From NCBI RefSeq assembly GCF_026914185.1, contig NC_070570.1:5425160-5489159 (forward strand): a DNA stretch of 64,000 nucleotides, in the 5' to 3' direction. The notes below the pieces were generated by a model, which worked only from the letters and a program-made list of their open reading frames with translations, was not told the DNA's origin and made no database searches. The stretch comes from Puccinia triticina. Lineage: Eukaryota > Basidiomycota > Pucciniomycetes > Pucciniales > Pucciniaceae. Position 1 is the stretch's first letter; the number at the start of each line of letters is the position of its first letter. Shown here piece by piece: positions 32,307-43,308 of the stretch. The position numbers and the translations under genes are program-made.

Positions 32307-33845
32307 GTGGATGCTCAGTGCCTTATTGGAATGATCAACAACCCCTCGCTTCCCAATGCCCCTATGAACAGATGGATTGGATTTATTCAGTTATTCTCCT
32401 ATGACCTTGTTCACACTCCTGGAAAAACTTTCACCTTACCTGATGGACTCTCCAGAAGACCTCTTGATTCTGATGAGGAAGATTGCCCTAGCTTTGATGA
32501 AGATGAAACCTGGATCAAGCCTCACCCTGGATTTGGAACTAAACACTCTTCTTTTGGCCTGCTTCTGGGGACATCAGCTCAGTTGGGGGAGGGGGTAAGT
32601 AACTTGCAGCAAGGAATTTGGAAGCACCTCCAGGAATACCTTTCAACCATGAACAAACCTCCAGGATGCAGCAGCCTGGAATTCAAGCAAATTTTGCACA
32701 AATCAGCCAACTTTTTCCTTTCCAATGGAGTCTTGCACAGGATCAACAAACCATTCTCCCAGATAGTAGTCACCTCTCCTTCAGCTCAGAATTCCATCCT
32801 TAATTCGCTTCATGAATCCTTAGGCCACAGAGGTATTGTTGAAACCTACAGAAGAATTAAACTCAGATTTTGGTGGCCAGGTCTCAAGAGAGGTGTTACC
32901 AAGTGGGTCCAGTCTTGTGAAGCTTGCCAGAAGAGGAGTTCAAAATTGCCAATGGAACCCAAGAAACCTACAGGAGCAGCAACCATCTTTGGAAGAGTCA
33001 GTTTGGATACAGTTCACATCAAAGCTGGCAAATGGAAATACCTGGTAATTGCAAGAGATGACCTTTCTGGATGGGTAGAGGCAGTTGGACTAGAAAAGAT
33101 TCAGGAAAAGAAAATCTTCCAGTGGTTCTTGGACAACTGGATCTACAGATATGGAGCCCCTTGGTCAGTCACAGTGGATGGAGGCTCTGAATTTGGACAA
33201 CAATTTCAAAAATCCCTTCTGGAATCTGGAATCAAAATCAAAGTCACCACTCCTTATTATCCTGAAGCAAATGGTATGGTAGAAAGAGGACATCAGGCAA
33301 TTAAGGATACCTTGGTCAAGCTCTGTGGAAAGGAAGGCAAGAAATGGAGGAATTATTTACCTTTGGTTTTATTTGCAGACAGAATTTCCACCAAAAGATC
33401 AACTGGATACTCACCTTATGAACTAGTTCTTGGACAGCCCCCCATCTTACCCATTGACCTAGAATTGGAAACCTTCTTTGGAGTGGATTGGTCAAAGGTA
33501 GAATCAACTCAGGATCTTTTATTGGCTAGGACTCAGCAGCTTGAAAACAGGGATACCATCTTGCAGCAAGCACACCAGCAGCTTATAGATTCCAGGAAAA
33601 ACTCTGTGGACTATTGGAACAAAAAGAAAACATCAAGGCAGCCACTAAAGAAAGGTCAATTAGTAGTAGTGTATAATAAATCTTTGGACTCTCAGTTTGG
33701 CAAGCTCTTTGAAAATAAATGGAATGGCCCTTACAGAATCAAGGCTCAAAACCCAGGAGGATCTTACATCTTGGAAAAATTGGATGGCACAGAATTAGCC
33801 AGAAGGTTTGCTGCAACTCATGTCAAGGAATACCACTCCAGGTAA
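32307..33845 (+). CDS. E2 RNase H end and integrase
   Basis: About 510 codons, entered from the RNase H domain, whose earlier part (32000-32300) lies in other frames because of the deletion and a small frameshift near 32185. It contains the RNase H Asp (RVDAQ at the start), the integrase HHCC finger (HESLGHRG...CEACQ, about residues 170-215), and the catalytic D,D,E: DTVHIKAGKW, TVDGGSEFG, and the Glu in PYYPEANGMVERGH. The C-terminus ends AATHVKEYHSR with no chromodomain. The frame is intact from the finger to the stop, but there is no ATG of its own here: it depends on upstream fusion. Confidence 0.85.
   Translation: MDAQCLIGMINNPSLPNAPMNRWIGFIQLFSYDLVHTPGKTFTLPDGLSRRPLDSDEEDCPSFDEDETWIKPHPGFGTKHSSFGLLLGTSAQLGEGVSNLQQGIWKHLQEYLSTMNKPPGCSSLEFKQILHKSANFFLSNGVLHRINKPFSQIVVTSPSAQNSILNSLHESLGHRGIVETYRRIKLRFWWPGLKRGVTKWVQSCEACQKRSSKLPMEPKKPTGAATIFGRVSLDTVHIKAGKWKYLVIARDDLSGWVEAVGLEKIQEKKIFQWFLDNWIYRYGAPWSVTVDGGSEFGQQFQKSLLESGIKIKVTTPYYPEANGMVERGHQAIKDTLVKLCGKEGKKWRNYLPLVLFADRISTKRSTGYSPYELVLGQPPILPIDLELETFFGVDWSKVESTQDLLLARTQQLENRDTILQQAHQQLIDSRKNSVDYWNKKKTSRQPLKKGQLVVVYNKSLDSQFGKLFENKWNGPYRIKAQNPGGSYILEKLDGTELARRFAATHVKEYHSR
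32581..32592 (+). promoter_or_regulatory. E2 candidate central polypurine tract
   Basis: AGTTGGGGGAGG, an exact 12-nt copy of the E2 3' PPT (51964-51975). It lies in pol between RNase H and the integrase finger (codons for QLGEG), homologous to the E1 internal tract. Confidence 0.6.
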
Positions 33846-34590
33846 AAACAATAAATAAGGAATAATCAATTCATTTCTCTTCTCTTTTCTCTTTCTCATC
33901 TTCTTACACAATAACATAAAAACAAACGGATGTACTTTGCGCACTGCGAAAAACTCGTCGCGCACTGTGGGGGTCGTCTACTTGACGTCCCGGCCACAGT
34001 GCGCGGAAGCTCAAAACGCTTTGCGCACTGTACAAACCCCCAAAAGAAATAGTCATTTTTTATGATTTGTCTCTTCACCAATCGATAGCTGGGTCCTAAG
34101 AGGCCCCCTAAAAAATATCAAAGAGATCCAATGACCCCTTCACCCCCCAAAAAAATAAGCAAAATAACGCCCAAAAAACCACTGCACCCACCAGAAAAGC
34201 GTGTACCCAAGGCCCAGGGACTTCAATTTTTTTGGAGCATAAAACAGCATGTCCTAAAACAATTATCAGGCTCTTTAATGAGTTGTATGCACACAAGTGG
34301 CTAAGCATTTGTCTGATTTCACTATGCTTAGTAGTTTGCGTACAACCAAATGAAACCAGATGTTCTAATTCATTTACAGAGCTTAAATTCCCTAGAGAAT
34401 ATTTGTGAAGCCTCATGGCATTCATGACAGGGCAGATGGGTTTAAAATTCAAGAAATGGTGGCATAGTGGCATTTTTACGTCTCAAGTAGCAGAACAAAA
34501 AACACCAAATGGTAGAAACATGACTAAGCATAAACAAAGCATAACTAAAAGATCTCTTATTTGTGAATCTACTCTTTGGAATGACTAAGT

Positions 34591-36106
34591 CTATTCTATT
34601 TCCAACACAACAGATTGTACATTTGGATCTCGAGGAAATCTTTGGTCCCATTCATCCCGATTCAATTGAATAAAGCTCTCCCAATTGGAGGCTGCTTTGC
34701 TTCTCCATTTAAACCAATGGGAAGAGATCCCAGGGGCGGGGAAGATAGTTCCATCAAATTGAAATGCATTGTAGTGATACTGACCTTCCAAATAAACAAC
34801 AAAGATCAGAGGATTTGTTGTTGGCCCATGCGTTAAAGGAAGGAAAGTGGCAGTTATCAAGTTGGAGATGTGGATGATGGTTCGTTGAAATGCTTCCGCC
34901 AGAAGATCGCCGTGTTGTGGAAAGTTAATCCAATGGGTCTGCTTTGCAGAAGGCCTGAAGTAATTCAGATTTGATCGCAATCAATCAAAAGGAATCGAAT
35001 CAGACACTGTCGATAGGTACTTTGTGTCTTTGTATACCTTGATCATGTCCATTGCATTGACCATGGCCTTTTGGACTTCTTTCCAGTCGTTGTTCTTGTT
35101 TAGGCCCATACTAACAGCAGCCAAATGGAACCCGCAATGTTCATCACCGGGAACATCATGAATCATTGAAATTGCATGTCTTAATCTGGCAGGCACCGAG
35201 TGGTACTGAGGATGAGCCTAAAACAAATGAAATAACATCAGGTTGTGGACTGATGATATCAAAACAGTGTAAACCCATACCTGGTTAAATCTGATCCACT
35301 GATAAGGTCGTTCAACTTCTTCACTTTTGGATTCGGATTCGGATTTGGTGGAATCTGTATCATTTTGATCTGCGACTTCATCTGCATCAATGAGGTTGGG
35401 TTCATCTATATCCATGCGGTCGGATTGATTGTTGTTCGAGTGATTCAAGCTATCTTCAGCGTTTTTTTCGGCAACTCTTCCAGACGTCCTTTGAACAACT
35501 CGCCCAGACCTCTGCAATGATGTCATTGATTGTGATTAGTTGCTCTAGTCACATGACCAACATGATACATATGTTGAGACTCACTGTCACTATAGCCACA
35601 GGATCACAAGGAAGGGTCGCCGATTCATCCAAAAATTGTTCCGAGTCATTGTCCGATTCATCCAAAACTTCGCTTTCAGTGTCAGAGGCTATCTTTGCTT
35701 TCTTTTTACGACATGTACGCGTAGGTTTAGCAGCTGTCTTGCGAGGTCGTCCCCGCTTTCTCTTTGGGGCTTCCTTGCTCCCTTTGACTTTTTTAGGCCG
35801 GCCAACTTTCTTCTTGGGTAGTTGATACTCCCAGGCAGAAGGATCTCTCTTAGTTGAGCGTTCCAAGGTTGGTTTTGATTTGTTTAGCGCCCCCTTTGGT
35901 CGTCCTTTGTGCGGCTGTTTGACAGGCTCTTTGAGTGGAGTCAGCAAATGTGATTGGTCAAGTAAGCGAGTAAAATCTTTGATGTAGTTTGGCTTCTCGG
36001 ATGTGGTCAGTTTCTGGAATCGTTTGTAAATTTCGCGCAGAAATAGCTGATCGAGATCTTCATTGCTAGGTGGACTTGATGCAGATGGACAAGGCAGAAC
36101 AACCTT
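34591..36106 (-). pseudogene. MULE C-terminal half: AT-hooks and OTU-like cysteine protease
   Basis: Three minus-strand exons follow the transposase part. The first (after an AACTACAG acceptor at 36107, to about 35580 with a GTGAGT donor) carries AT-hook cores: GRPKGAL, VGRPKK and KRGRPRK. The second (about 35518-35283) is acidic (MDIDEPN...DSTKSESESKSEE) and ends at a GTATGG donor. The third (after TTTTAG at 35220) holds an OTU-like fold with DVPGDEHCGFHLAAV (Asp-x-x-Cys) and, near its end, VVYLEGQYHYNAF (candidate catalytic His). A TGA at 34983-34981 interrupts the third exon. OTU enzymes remove ubiquitin-like proteins. A protease fused to a MULE transposase recalls plant Kaonashi elements, which carry a Ulp1-type domain instead. 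Confidence 0.7.
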
Positions 36107-36189
36107 CTGTAGTTCAAAAAAAGCACTGCTTAGTTCAAATAAAAGAATGCCGAATCTGTGTATACATTACAATCATAGAGAAGAAAAAC

Positions 36190-38069
36190 ATACCAAAACA
36201 TCTGGCAAGTGCCATTGAGAGTGGAACTAGCTCGGATCGAGAGCTTTGCCTTTGACTTCAAGCCGCCTCATCCGGTGCAAGCATGGGATACCCATGTGCA
36301 ATTTGTACTTGCAATCATCGCCGCAATCAACAGATTCATCTGATGAAAGTAACAAGCATTGTGCGGTCCGAATTGCATGGTGAGAGATCTTTCCCGCTGT
36401 TTGACTGAGGACTTTGGGAAGATTAATGATGTGCACCTGTTTTTGGACTGCACAATCAATCATCAATTCATGCAGCTGGTGTTTCACCGCATCATGCATG
36501 TCAGATATTGTCGTGTGCATTGAAGAGTTTGCACCTTTTAGGAATTGCTTGACCGAAGCGTGAAGACTCTTGACTCGGGACGTGTTGACGTTACCAAAAT
36601 GTGGAACATTGCTGATGAGGTACTTGACAAAGCGATCACAAAGCGGGAACCAATTTTTTGAAAGATAGTCCATAACCTCTGGTGAGCAGGTTGCTGACAG
36701 TTTGGTGAAGTTCTTCTGGTAGGCCGCCGCAGAGCTCGAAGCTATCAAGAAGTTCCAAGCCTTGCAAAAAATGGGGTACGAATCATCGCCGAGAATGGGA
36801 CGGCAATGGGCATAAAGGTTTTTGCCCATATGCCATTGACACAAGAGGTTCTGGGCTTGAGGAAAGATGGTATCAATTGCGTTCATTAATGCTTGTTCTT
36901 TGTCGGTCAAGATTACAGATGGTGTGTGCGGTTCAAGGGCTGATTGAAGCTGTTCCAGAGCCCAAGTGAAGTCTTCTTCTTGCTCCTTCGCCATGAAACA
37001 GAAAGCAAGTGTAAACAATTGGTTGCACGAGTTGATTCCGGTAACGTGTAGGAGAGGCATCTTGTAGCGGTTAGTCTTGTAAGTCGCATCAATTAGAATG
37101 CAAGTAGGATGCATCTTTGCCATTTCCATCGATTCCGGAAGCGTAAAGAAAAGTGCATCAAGGTGTACAACATCAGTTTGGACGTTGATTGAAGATTTGA
37201 CTGCGTTGGTCGAGGATTTGACTCTGTAATAGAAATCGTTTGACTTTAAACAATCAATCATAGCTTTCATAGAATTTTGCGCTCGGTTTTTTTTTGGTTT
37301 TCCGGTAGTTGAAGTTGTGAATTGCACTCAAAGGTGCTAAGAGGGCTGCCGACGAGTCTTTCATCAAAATATTCTTGGCTTTCAAGGGCATCACACCGGC
37401 GGAAGAGAGTTTCTCCAGCTCAAGGCATTGCTTGGTTGTCAACCTTTGGTGAATCTGGTGCGCCACTGCAGAATCGGATGGAAGATGGTTGTGAGCGGGG
37501 TTTTTTACTACCAAATCCCACCTTCCAGAAGCTGCATTTTGAGTGAGAGTCAATTGAAAGGGACAATTGGTCTTGGTACTTCCCTAATCTTTCTTTATTG
37601 ATGTCTTGGGTGTCGAAGTTGATTTTGGCTTCTGGGAGCTGTTGGGAGGGGATAAAATCGTGTCTTCCTCGAGATCTTCTTTGGGCGTGCGATGTGGTCG
37701 GTAAGGCCCTGACTTGTTGCATTGATAAACCACACAAATTTTTCCATTCACCGAGTAGGATCTTGCCGTTGCGATGGCAAATCCGTGGTCAAAAGCCCAC
37801 TTCTGGATCGTCTCATAGCATTCGTCCCTTGATCCAAAGTCACGCTCCAGGGGTGCAGGAATCAAGTCGGTAGCTGCCGGAAGGGATTCTGGCATGATTG
37901 GTTCTTTGACGGACGGTTCTTTGACGCAAGGTTCTTTGGCGGACGGTTCTTTGACGCGAGGTTCTTTGGCGGACGGTTCTTTGACGCGAGGTTCTTTGGC
38001 GGACGGTTCTTCAGTTTGGTTTTCACATTTAGATACCTGGACTGGAGGCAAGCTTTCTGTTGAGTCCAT
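36190..38069 (-). pseudogene. MULE transposase with FAR1-type N-terminus (first, longest copy)
   Basis: ATG at 38069. Order on the minus strand: a KEP(S/R/C)xKEP repeat tail, a FAR1-type DNA-binding region (FGSRDECYETIQKWAFDHGF; Cys in YQCN; CPFQL; HNH in NPAHNHLPS), and the MULE catalytic domain (ILIDATYKTNRYKMPLL, VILTDKEQALMNAI, CQWHMGKNL). A SWIM-type zinc motif (CKYKLHMGIPCLH) follows. Lesions: in-frame TAG at 37586-37584, a frameshift in a run of nine A near 37290, and TAG near 36227. The exon ends at a GTATGT donor (about 36190). The three lesions argue that this copy is dead. Confidence 0.88.
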
Positions 38070-38578
38070 GAGGGCTTGCTTGAAGTGATTCACGTGTTGG
38101 ATGTTAGTGCTTCCTGTGTTGGATGTTGTTGGACCTGAACTGAGTATGTACTTTAGGTTAAGTGTCTCGGGGGGCTTTGCCTGGGTGAAGAACAGAAGGA
38201 CGGGGGTAGGGGGACAGGGTCCCGGGTTTGGGGGTGCTGTTATTTTTTGTTTTTGTAGAACCTTTTTTCATCTCTTATTCGCTGGTCTGATTTGGACAGA
38301 AATAATCCTGAGGGTCAATCAAGGCCCCTTCTAACAGCTGGCAAAAGGAATTCTTTTTTTGGACAGTGCTTGAGCTGCAGTGCGCGACGAGTTTTGAGCT
38401 TCCGCGCACTGTGGCCAGGACGTCGAGTGGACAGCCCCCACAGTACGCGGCAAGTTTTTCGCAGTGCGCTAAGTACATCCAAAAACAAAATAAAATCAAA
38501 TCTATAAACAACCCAGAAATAAATCAATATAAATCAGCCTCAAACACTCTCAAATAAAATAACTAAATATAAAATCAA

Positions 38579-39255
38579 TTATTTTATAACTACATCACCC
38601 TTTTCCATTTCACTTTCCTCCTTCTCCTTCTCCTTCTCTTTTCCCTTCTCCTTATCTAAAAATAAAAATCAAAAGACATAAAAAGAAAATTAAAGCATAA
38701 CATTAGTAAAAGTCCTCAATAGAGAATAAAAATAGAATATATTAGAACTTACCCTCAGCTCTTATCCTCTCCATTTCTGCTTCTACCCTCCAACCATCTT
38801 CCTCCTCTTCCACTTGGTCCCTCACCCTTAACAACTCCAGGGCATTCCTCTCCTCAGTTTCTGCTACCATGGCATCTATTATAGAATGAGTATCCATCTA
38901 ACAATCAAAAAAGAAGCAGGGATTAAAGTATTAGTATTATAGTCAACTTTCTTCTTCTAGTTTTTTTTTGTCATATACATACAGAATCCACTCGACATAC
39001 ATGTGCAAAGGCGACGTGAAACCGGCTGTATAACCTGAGATGGGCGTTTCGTGCCGCTATCGGGTCGTCGAGGCCCTCACAAGTGAAGGCGAGGAGTCCC
39101 TGCTGGATATAATGACAAAGAGCATCCACTTCTTCTGATTTAAAGCTATCCCTTGTGAAAGCATTGTACGCGGGAACGTTGTTAACGAACGAGTGCGCTC
39201 GTCGGATAGAAAACGGGAATTCATGCGCAGGTCTAATAACGGCTTCTTTGTCGAG
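38579..39255 (-). CDS. spliced antisense gene, array unit 1
   Basis: Three exons on the minus strand join in phase: 39255-38983 (TTTGCAG acceptor, GTATGT donor), 38897-38753 (TTGTTAG acceptor, GTAAGT donor) and 38655-38579 (TTTTTAG acceptor, TAA stop). The product has a compact N-terminal part (EFPFSIRRAHSFVNN, DALCHYIQQGLLAF) and a long charged helix with a Lys/Glu run at the end. It lies in E2 sequence outside the MULE, opposite to pol. A further possible upstream exon (IPLLLYIIHNDFIQRY, about 39427-39311) ends at ATAACA where a GT donor would be expected. No family recognised. Confidence 0.5.
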
Positions 39256-39846
39256 CTGCAAAGAGGATATGGACGTTTTGAACGATTAATCTATCAAGTT
39301 TTCAGTGTTATCTTTTGGCAACGATGGCGTGGATATAGCGCTGGATGAAATCATTATGGATAATGTAGAGCAATAACGGGATTGTTCCGTTGGCCAACGA
39401 CCTGGGCCTTATAGATACCACTTCTTATTCATATTATGACGTCACTATGGACGTCTTCACCGCTCAGAATCGTGTGGCGCGGATTCTCTTTCATTTTCTT
39501 AATGTTGACTCTGGTGTTTGACCCAGTTTAATTAATCTTTGAATCGCTTTTTGGACCATCTACTCGTCATTCATTACCTCAAAACCGCTTTCAGGAGAAA
39601 GGCCAGCTCTAGGAGTCCATTTGGACAGTCCCGTGGCTGTACCTTCAGCTTATTTCGTTGTGTATTCCCTTATTTTCAACTCTTTTGCGGCGGAAACCGC
39701 GGAAAATCATAATGAAGCTTTTTAATCGCTCAAATAATCAATCAGCCGGCTTCAAAGTTAATATTGATCATTACAGTCTTCATAAATTCGATCTCGCCTT
39801 TCATCTGAACTCGTTTTCAGCCCATTCTATTGAGGGATTGAAAAGT

Positions 39847-41531
39847 AGATCTTTCCCGCTGTTTGACTGAGGACTTTGGGAAGATTAATGATGTGCACCT
39901 GTTTTTGGACTGCACAATCAATCATCAACTCATGCAGCTGGTGTTTCACCGCATCATGCATGTCAGATATTGTCGTGTGCATTGAAGAGTTTGCACCTTT
40001 TAGGAATTGCTTGACCGAAGCGTGAAGACTCTTGACTCGGGACGTGTTGACGTTACCAAAATGTGGAACATTGCTGATGAGGTACTTGACAAAGCGATCA
40101 CAAAGCGGGAACCAATTTTTTGAAAGATAGTCCATAACCTCTGGTGAGCAGGTTGCTGACAGTTTGGTGAAGTTCTTCTGGTAGGCCGCCGCAGAGCTCG
40201 AAGCTATCAAGAAGTTCCAAGCCTTGCAAAAAATGGGGTACGAATCATCGCCGAGAATGGGACGGCAATGGGCATAAAGGTTTTTGCCCATATGCCATTG
40301 ACACAAGAGGTTCTGGGCTTGAGGAAAGATGGTATCAATTGCGTTCATTAATGCTTGTTCTTTGTCGGTCAAGATTACAGATGGTGTGTGCGGTTCAAGG
40401 GCTGATTGAAGCTGTTCCAGAGCCCAAGTGAAGTCTTCTTCTTGCTCCTTCGCCATGAAACAGAAAGCAAGTGTAAACAATTGGTTGCACGAGTTGATTC
40501 CGGTAACGTGTAGGAGAGGCATCTTGTAGCGGTTAGTCTTGTAAGTCGCATCAATTAGAATGCAAGTAGGATGCATCTTTGCCATTTCCATCGATTCCGG
40601 AAGCGTAAAGAAAAGTGCATCAAGGTGTACAACATCAGTTTGGACGTTGATTGAAGATTTGACTGCGTTGGTCGAGGATTTGACTCTGTAATAGAAATCG
40701 TTTGACTTTAAACAATCAATCATAGCTTTCATAGAATTTTGCGCTCGGTTTTTTTTTGGTTTTCCGGTAGTTGAAGTTGTGAATTGCACTCAAAGGTGCT
40801 AAGAGGGCTGCCGACGAGTCTTTCATCAAAATATTCTTGGCTTTCAAGGGCATCACACCGGCGGAAGAGAGTTTCTCCAGCTCAAGGCATTGCTTGGTTG
40901 TCAACCTTTGGTGAATCTGGTGCGCCACTGCAGAATCGGATGGAAGATGGTTGTGAGCGGGGTTTTTTACTACCAAATCCCACCTTCCAGAAGCTGCATT
41001 TTGAGTGAGAGTCAATTGAAAGGGACAATTGGTCTTGGTACTTCCCTAATCTTTCTTTATTGATGTCTTGGGTGTCGAAGTTGATTTTGGCTTCTGGGAG
41101 CTGTTGGGAGGGGATAAAATCGTGTCTTCCTCGAGATCTTCTTTGGGCGTGCGATGTGGTCGGTAAGGCCCTGACTTGTTGCATTGATAAACCACACAAA
41201 TTTTTCCATTCACCGAGTAGGATCTTGCCGTTGCGATGGCAAATCCGTGGTCAAAAGCCCACTTCTGGATCGTCTCATAGCATTCGTCCCTTGATCCAAA
41301 GTCACGCTCCAGGGGTGCAGGAATCAAGTCGGTAGCTGCCGGAAGGGATTCTGGCATGATTGGTTCTTTGACGGACGGTTCTTTGACGCAAGGTTCTTTG
41401 GCGGACGGTTCTTTGACGCGAGGTTCTTTGGCGGACGGTTCTTTGACGCGAGGTTCTTTGGCGGACGGTTCTTCAGTTTGGTTTTCACATTTAGATACCT
41501 GGACTGGAGGCAAGCTTTCTGTTGAGTCCAT
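39847..41531 (-). pseudogene. MULE transposase fragment, array unit 2
   Basis: Same N-terminal and catalytic parts as the first copy, with the same TAG and poly-A frameshift. It is cut at the unit boundary after the SQTAGKI codons, so the SWIM, AT-hook and OTU parts and the left TIR are missing. Confidence 0.9.
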
Positions 41532-42040
41532 GAGGGCTTGCTTGAAGTGATTCACGTGTTGGATGTTAGTGCTTCCTGTGTTGGATGTTGTTGGACCTGA
41601 ACTGAGTATGTACTTTAGGTTAAGTGTCTCGGGGGGCTTTGCCTGGGTGAAGAACAGAAGGACGGGGGTAGGGGGACAGGGTCCCGGGTTTGGGGGTGCT
41701 GTTATTTTTTGTTTTTGTAGAACCTTTTTTCATCTCTTATTCGCTGGTCTGATTTGGACAGAAATAATCCTGAGGGTCAATCAAGGCCCCTTCTAACAGC
41801 TGGCAAAAGGAATTCTTTTTTTGGACAGTGCTTGAGCTGCAGTGCGCAACGAGTTTTGAGCTTCCGCGCACTGTGGCCAGGACGTCGAGTGGACAGCCCC
41901 CACAGTACGCGGCAAGTTTTTCGCAGTGCGCTAAGTACATCCAAAAACAAAATAAAATCAAATCTATAAACAACCCAGAAATAAATCAATATAAATCAGC
42001 CTCAAACACTCTCAAATAAAATAACTAAATATAAAATCAA

Positions 42041-42717
42041 TTATTTTATAACTACATCACCCTTTTCCATTTCACTTTCCTCCTTCTCCTTCTCCTTCTC
42101 TTTTCCCTTCTCCTTATCTAAAAATAAAAATCAAAAGACATAAAAAGAAAATTAAAGCATAACATTAGTAAAAGTCCTCAATAGAGAATAAAAATAGAAT
42201 ATATTAGAACTTACCCTCAGCTCTTATCCTCTCCATTTCTGCTTCTACCCTCCAACCATCTTCCTCCTCTTCCACTTGGTCCCTCACCCTTAACAACTCC
42301 AGGGCATTCCTCTCCTCAGTTTCTGCTACCATGGCATCTATTATAGAATGAGTATCCATCTAACAATCAAAAAAGAAGCAGGGATTAAAGTATTAGTATT
42401 ATAGTCAACTTTCTTCTTCTAGTTTTTTTTTGTCATATACATACAGAATCCACTCGACATACATGTGCAAAGGCGACGTGAAACCGGCTGTATAACCTGA
42501 GATGGGCGTTTCGTGCCGCTATCGGGTCGTCGAGGCCCTCACAAGTGAAGGCGAGGAGTCCCTGCTGGATATAATGACAAAGAGCATCCACTTCTTCTGA
42601 TTTAAAGCTATCCCTTGTGAAAGCATTGTACGCGGGAACGTTGTTAACGAACGAGTGCGCTCGTCGGATAGAAAACGGGAATTCATGCGCAGGTCTAATA
42701 ACGGCTTCTTTGTCGAG
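42041..42717 (-). CDS. spliced antisense gene, array unit 2
   Basis: Exons 42717-42445, 42359-42215 and 42117-42041. Splice sites and phases are as in unit 1, with an identical product as far as I could compare. Confidence 0.45.
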
Positions 42718-43308
42718 CTGCAAAGAGGATATGGACGTTTTGAACGATTAATCTATCAAGTTTTCAGTGTTATCTTTTGGCAACGATGGCGTGGATATAG
42801 CGCTGGATGAAATCATTATGGATAATGTAGAGCAATAACGGGATTGTTCCGTTGGCCAACGACCTGGGCCTTATAGATACCACTTCTTATTCATATTATG
42901 ACGTCACTATGGACGTCTTCACCGCTCAGAATCGTGTGGCGCGGATTCTCTTTCATTTTCTTAATGTTGACTCTGGTGTTTGACCCAGTTTAATTAATCT
43001 TTGAATCGCTTTTTGGACCATCTACTCGTCATTCATTACCTCAAAACCGCTTTCAGGAGAAAGGCCAGCTCTAGGAGTCCATTTGGACAGTCCCGTGGCT
43101 GTACCTTCAGCTTATTTCGTTGTGTATTCCCTTATTTTCAACTCTTTTGCGGCGGAAACCGCGGAAAATCATAATGAAGCTTTTTAATCGCTCAAATAAT
43201 CAATCAGCCGGCTTCAAAGTTAATATTGATCATTACAGTCTTCATAAATTCGATCTCGCCTTTCATCTGAACTCGTTTTCAGCCCATTCTATTGAGGGAT
43301 TGAAAAGT

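Larger units (their letters stand above)
33928..38480 (-). mobile_element. Mutator-like element (4.55 kb) inserted after E2 pol
   Basis: Terminal inverted repeats of about 90 bp start GGATGTACTTTGCGCACTGCG on the left. Inverted, the right end reads GGATGTACTTAGCGCACTGCG. Both carry repeated GCGCACTG words. AAAAACAAA flanks both ends (33918-33926 and 38481-38489), a 9-bp duplication typical of Mutator elements. The left end has one extra C before the TIR. The internal gene is a degraded FAR1/MULE transposase with AT-hooks and an OTU domain. Confidence 0.88.

Noticed and set aside
37894..38088. GSLTDGSL-type repeat protein on the plus strand (and its copies)
   Set aside because: Antisense shadow of the KEP repeat in the MULE gene.
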